Below are positions 16,515 to 18,793 of a stretch of DNA of 18,793 bases, piece by piece. The stretch comes from CAZLGM01 sp964623625. GTDB lineage: Bacteria; Desulfobacterota; Desulfobulbia; Desulfobulbales; Desulfocapsaceae. The stretch spans positions 1 through 18,793 of the forward strand of contig CAZUUJ010000069.1 in NCBI GenBank assembly GCA_964623625.1, given 5' to 3'. The notes below the pieces were generated by a model. It was not told where the DNA came from. It did not search any database and saw only the letters and a program-made list of their open reading frames with translations. Numbering within the stretch: position 1 is the first letter of the stretch; every line of letters starts with the position of its first letter. A program made the translations under genes and the position numbers.

Positions 16515-16562
16515 TAGAAATGAATTGGTAGACAAATGGGAAGAAGTCGCCTGTTACCATCC

Positions 16563-16591
16563 AATACAAACTTTATGATAAAAAGTATCAA
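16563..16591 (-). promoter_or_regulatory. Candidate sigma70-type promoter for kamA (proximal copy)
   Basis: On the minus strand TTGATA (16586-16591) and TGTATT (16563-16568) are separated by 17 bp. The expected transcript start is about 20 nt before the TTG and about 40 nt before the ATG of the aminomutase gene. The -10 matches consensus at 4 of 6 bases. Position and duplication support it, but no start site is proven. Confidence 0.45.
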
Positions 16592-16653
16592 CAGAATTGG
16601 TGCTAAAGTCTGAATTGGTCGACAAATGGGGAAAAATTCGGCCGTTACCATCC

Positions 16654-16682
16654 AATACAAACTTTATGATAAAAAGTATCAA
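16654..16682 (-). promoter_or_regulatory. Second copy of the kamA promoter-like element
   Basis: Exact duplicate of the proximal element, 91 bp further upstream, with TTGATA at 16677-16682 and TGTATT at 16654-16659 and the same 17-bp spacer. It could be a second start site or a duplicated operator. Confidence 0.4.
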
Positions 16683-16700
16683 CAGAATTGGTGTTACAAT

Positions 16701-17121
16701 CTCGTAAAGTATTTGTTTTTTCACAAGGCAATAGGGTATGATTTTTCGACGTAAATTTCTGAGGTTTCTGCTTTTGTCTTTTTTTTGAGTAGTCAGGTCG
16801 TAAAAACACCTTTTCCGATCCGTATGATTGTTGACTTGTCAATTGATATACATTTTAGCAGAAAACGGTGTTCCGGTTAGATGGCAGATTTTCAGTTCCA
16901 TTAGAATACGCTGCATGTCAAATAACTTGTAAAGAGTTGAATATAACGGACATTTTAATTATTAAAAAATTGATCAATTACTTGAAAAAAATTGAAAAAC
17001 GAGTTAGTTTCGCTTCGCCTTTAGAGACTAGTTTCATATTTTTACATAAATAAATATACAACTTTGGAGTATTGTCAAATCGCTAAAATCAAGATAACCA
17101 GTTCAAAAAGAGAGGTATTCC
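16701..17121. other. AT-rich intergenic region between the kamA repeats and folD
   Basis: About 420 bp without a convincing gene; it should hold the folD-cooS promoter. Visible elements are a 12-bp inverted repeat TTGACTTGTCAA at 16831-16842, which overlaps a -35-like TTGACT, and the AT-rich palindrome AATTGATCAATT at 16968-16979. The Shine-Dalgarno AGAGG for folD is at 17111-17115. No clear -10 with correct spacing was found, and no RNA gene was recognised. Confidence 0.5.
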
Positions 17122-18009
17122 ATGACTGCAAAGCTTATCAGCGGCACAGAGGTGGCTAAGGCAATTAGAGAGGAATTAAAAGTTGAAGTTGCTGAGTTAA
17201 AGGAGAAGCATGATGTCGTACCAGGTTTAGTTACAATCCTGGTCGGTGAGGATCCTGCCTCTCAGTCCTATGTTGCGGCAAAGAATAAAACCGCTCATGC
17301 TTTAGGCATTCACTCCGAACAGATTACGTTGGATGCTGATACCTCGCAGGAAGAACTTCTGAAATTGATCGATAAATGTAATAATGATTCCCAATACAAT
17401 GGAATCCTGGTACAATTACCACTCCCGAAACATATTGACGATGCTGAAATACTGACCGCCATCAGTCCGGACAAGGACGTCGACGGTTTTCACCCAGTCA
17501 ATATCGGAAGAATGATACTTGGTGAACAGTGCTTTCTTCCATGCACTCCTCATGGTATCCTCGAGCTTCTTACAAGGGCCGGTGTCGAAACTAGCGGTGC
17601 TGAAGTTGTCGTTATCGGCCGTTCCAATATAGTCGGTAAACCGATTGCAAACCTTATGATACAAAAACGTGATGCTGGAAACGCTACCGTCACTGTCTGC
17701 CATACCCGTACTAAAGATATGGCTGAGCACTGCCGCAAGGCAGATATTATTATCGCCGCGGCAGGTGTACCAAAGATGGTTACCGCAGACATGGTAAAAG
17801 ACGGCGTTGCCGTGATTGACGTTGGTGTCAACAGAGTTGGAATGAGTGATTCCGGTAAGGCCATCCTGTCAGGTGATGTTGATTTTGATGCTGTCAAGGA
17901 AAAAGCAGCCTGCATCACACCGGTGCCTGGTGGAGTAGGACCCATGACCATCACGATGCTGATGAAGAATACGGTTCAGTCCGCTAAAATGGCCGCTAAT
18001 CTAATTTAA
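17122..18009 (+). CDS. folD: Bifunctional methylenetetrahydrofolate dehydrogenase / methenyltetrahydrofolate cyclohydrolase
   Basis: Interconverts methylene-, methenyl- and 10-formyl-tetrahydrofolate in the cytosol. In this context it serves the methyl branch of the Wood-Ljungdahl pathway as well as general C1 metabolism. Active-site residues match E. coli FolD by position: Tyr50 and Lys54 in SYVAAKNK, Gln98 in GILVQLPLP, and Asp121 in DKDVDGFHPVNIGR. Nucleotide-binding VVVIGRSNIVGKP, CHTRTKD, DIIIAAAGVP and the C-terminal TPVPGGVGPMTITMLM are all present. The length of 295 aa is normal. AGAGG at 17111-17115 supports the start. cooS begins 66 bp downstream on the same strand after two dyad structures, so the two are probably one transcript. 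Confidence 0.97.
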   Translation: MTAKLISGTEVAKAIREELKVEVAELKEKHDVVPGLVTILVGEDPASQSYVAAKNKTAHALGIHSEQITLDADTSQEELLKLIDKCNNDSQYNGILVQLPLPKHIDDAEILTAISPDKDVDGFHPVNIGRMILGEQCFLPCTPHGILELLTRAGVETSGAEVVVIGRSNIVGKPIANLMIQKRDAGNATVTVCHTRTKDMAEHCRKADIIIAAAGVPKMVTADMVKDGVAVIDVGVNRVGMSDSGKAILSGDVDFDAVKEKAACITPVPGGVGPMTITMLMKNTVQSAKMAANLI

Positions 18010-18027
18010 AAGGAATATGGAAAGAAA

Positions 18028-18058
18028 CAGTCAACCTTTGACTGGTTCTTAAGAACCA
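18028..18058. promoter_or_regulatory. Two abutting dyads between folD and cooS
   Basis: CAGTCAACCTTTGACTG (18028-18044) forms a 7-bp stem with a 3-nt loop. It runs straight into TGGTTCTTAAGAACCA (18043-18058), a perfect 16-bp palindrome. The cooS ribosome site GGAGG follows at 18063-18067. There is no T-tract, so this is not a standard terminator. It may be an operator for a cooS-specific regulator, or an RNA structure that processes the message or tunes cooS translation. Confidence 0.6.
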
Positions 18059-18075
18059 TTCTGGAGGAAAATATT

Positions 18076-18793
18076 ATGAGTAGTAAAAGAACTGAAGCTA
18101 AAAGCAGTGACTCAGTCAAAAGTCCGTCGACTCGAGAACTGCTAAACCAGGATCTGGCTAAACAGGTCCGCACTGCGTACGACCGGATCGACGATCGAGG
18201 TGTTTCTGCTTGTCTTTTCGGCTCCGGGGGTACGTGTTGTCGTCATTGCAACATGGGGCCATGCCAGATTATTGACGGTGTTGATCAGATGCTCGGCATT
18301 TGCGGTGTAAATGCGGATACCGTAGCAGCCAGGCATTTTTGTAGAATGATCGCTGCCGGAACCGCTGCCCACACAGATCATGCCAGGGAGATGGTAAAGG
18401 GGTTTATTGAAACTGCAAAAGGTAATACACCCCATGATATTAAAGATGAAGATAAGCTTCATAAGATGGCCGAGATTTTCGAAATTGAGACCGAGGGCCG
18501 TGACAAGTATGAAATAGCTTTGGAGCTTGGTGAGAAGGCTTTAGCCGATTTTGGTCAGCAGGATGGTGTACTGACCATGACCAAGCGGGCGCCGGCAAAG
18601 CAGCAGGAAATCTGGAAACGTGAGGGAGTGACTCCACGCGGCGTTGACCGGGAGGTCTGCGAGATGATGCATAGGACCCATATGGGTGTCGACCAGGATT
18701 ACAAAAACCTGATGAAACAGGGATCCAGATGCGCCCTGGCCGACGGCTGGGGTTCTTCCATGCTGTCCACGGAATTGACAGACATCATGTTCG
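18076..18793 (+). CDS. cooS: Anaerobic Ni-carbon monoxide dehydrogenase catalytic subunit, N-terminal part
   Basis: Interconverts CO and CO2, either for the carbonyl branch of the Wood-Ljungdahl pathway (AcsA role) or for CO-dependent energy metabolism. The first 239 codons are present; the frame is open to the window end and the family is about 630-640 aa, so most of the protein, including the Ni-Fe-S C-cluster ligands, is outside. The N-terminal cysteines fit the D- and B-cluster pattern: Cys46, then Cys54 and Cys55, Cys58 and Cys63 in TCCRHCNMGPC, and Cys76 in GICG. ARHFCRMIAAGTAAHTDHA continues the family pattern, as do HRTHMGVDQDY and WGSSMLSTELTDIMF. The start at 18076 has GGAGG at 18063-18067. 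Whether acetyl-CoA synthase subunits follow cannot be seen. Confidence 0.95.
   Translation, partial: MSSKRTEAKSSDSVKSPSTRELLNQDLAKQVRTAYDRIDDRGVSACLFGSGGTCCRHCNMGPCQIIDGVDQMLGICGVNADTVAARHFCRMIAAGTAAHTDHAREMVKGFIETAKGNTPHDIKDEDKLHKMAEIFEIETEGRDKYEIALELGEKALADFGQQDGVLTMTKRAPAKQQEIWKREGVTPRGVDREVCEMMHRTHMGVDQDYKNLMKQGSRCALADGWGSSMLSTELTDIMF

Larger units (their letters stand above)
16521..16700. repeat. Tandem duplication of a ~90-bp unit upstream of kamA
   Basis: Two head-to-tail copies start with TGAATTGGT at 16521 and 16611. The second copy carries one extra base, so later positions are offset by 91. A 50-bp core is identical (16553-16602 and 16644-16693); the first ~30 bp differ at several positions. 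Neither copy codes for a convincing protein. On the minus strand each copy holds the promoter-like element listed separately and the dyad TGATA-N5-TATCA. Confidence 0.9.

Noticed and set aside
16521..16700. Possible CRISPR or insertion-sequence end
   Set aside because: Only two directly adjacent copies with no spacers, no transposase, no inverted terminal repeats; a simple tandem duplication fits.
16645..16842. 65-codon frame on the - strand overlapping the second 90-bp repeat
   Set aside because: Basic low-complexity sequence, no start signals, and its end lies in the duplicated non-coding unit.
16968..16979. Palindrome AATTGATCAATT
   Set aside because: Very AT-rich context where such palindromes arise easily; not linked to a promoter or gene start.
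16868..17053. 61-codon open frame on the + strand starting with GTG, containing ELNITDILIIKKLINYLKK
   Set aside because: No ribosome site, no recognisable family, AT-rich low-complexity composition and placement in the expected folD promoter region; an open frame of this size is expected by chance.

Overview
The window looks like chromosomal DNA of an anaerobic Gram-negative bacterium, most likely a sulfate-reducer-type member of the Desulfobacterota (former Deltaproteobacteria). This is an inference from four things: folD next to a bacterial-type Ni-carbon monoxide dehydrogenase (Wood-Ljungdahl genes), an RND tripartite efflux pump and an outer-membrane-type lipoprotein, a lysine 2,3-aminomutase-like radical SAM enzyme, and a ferredoxin-nitroreductase fusion. 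No RNA genes, CRISPR arrays, transposases or phage genes are visible.

Layout. (1) 1-4979, + strand: the end of an RND membrane-fusion protein and a complete RND permease that overlap by 4 bp, then a small lipoprotein, then a 2x[4Fe-4S] ferredoxin-nitroreductase that overlaps the lipoprotein by 11 bp. (2) 5141-11451, + strand: an accessory-looking block with a GNAT acetyltransferase, the frameshifted remnant of a second and different GNAT, a UbiE-like methyltransferase, an LCMT/TcmP-like methyltransferase, a membrane-anchored NAPE-PLD-like metallo-beta-lactamase hydrolase, a B12-binding-type radical SAM protein and an MDR-family oxidoreductase. (3) 11632-15238, + strand: the housekeeping genes galU and priA. 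(4) 15459-16514, - strand: a KamA-family aminomutase whose upstream region carries a ~90-bp tandem duplication that also duplicates a promoter-like element. (5) 17122-18793, + strand: folD and the first 239 codons of cooS, separated by two back-to-back dyads.

How the genes may work together. The RND genes form one export pump. folD and cooS belong to the methyl and carbonyl branches of the Wood-Ljungdahl pathway. The KamA enzyme keeps the lysine-binding aspartates and probably makes L-beta-lysine, a precursor of a compatible solute in related anaerobes, although no beta-lysine acetyltransferase is visible beside it. The block at 5141-11451 combines two methyltransferases, a membrane hydrolase, a radical SAM enzyme and a reductase. 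It is the best candidate here for an undescribed small-molecule or lipid-modifying pathway, but its substrate cannot be read from the sequence.
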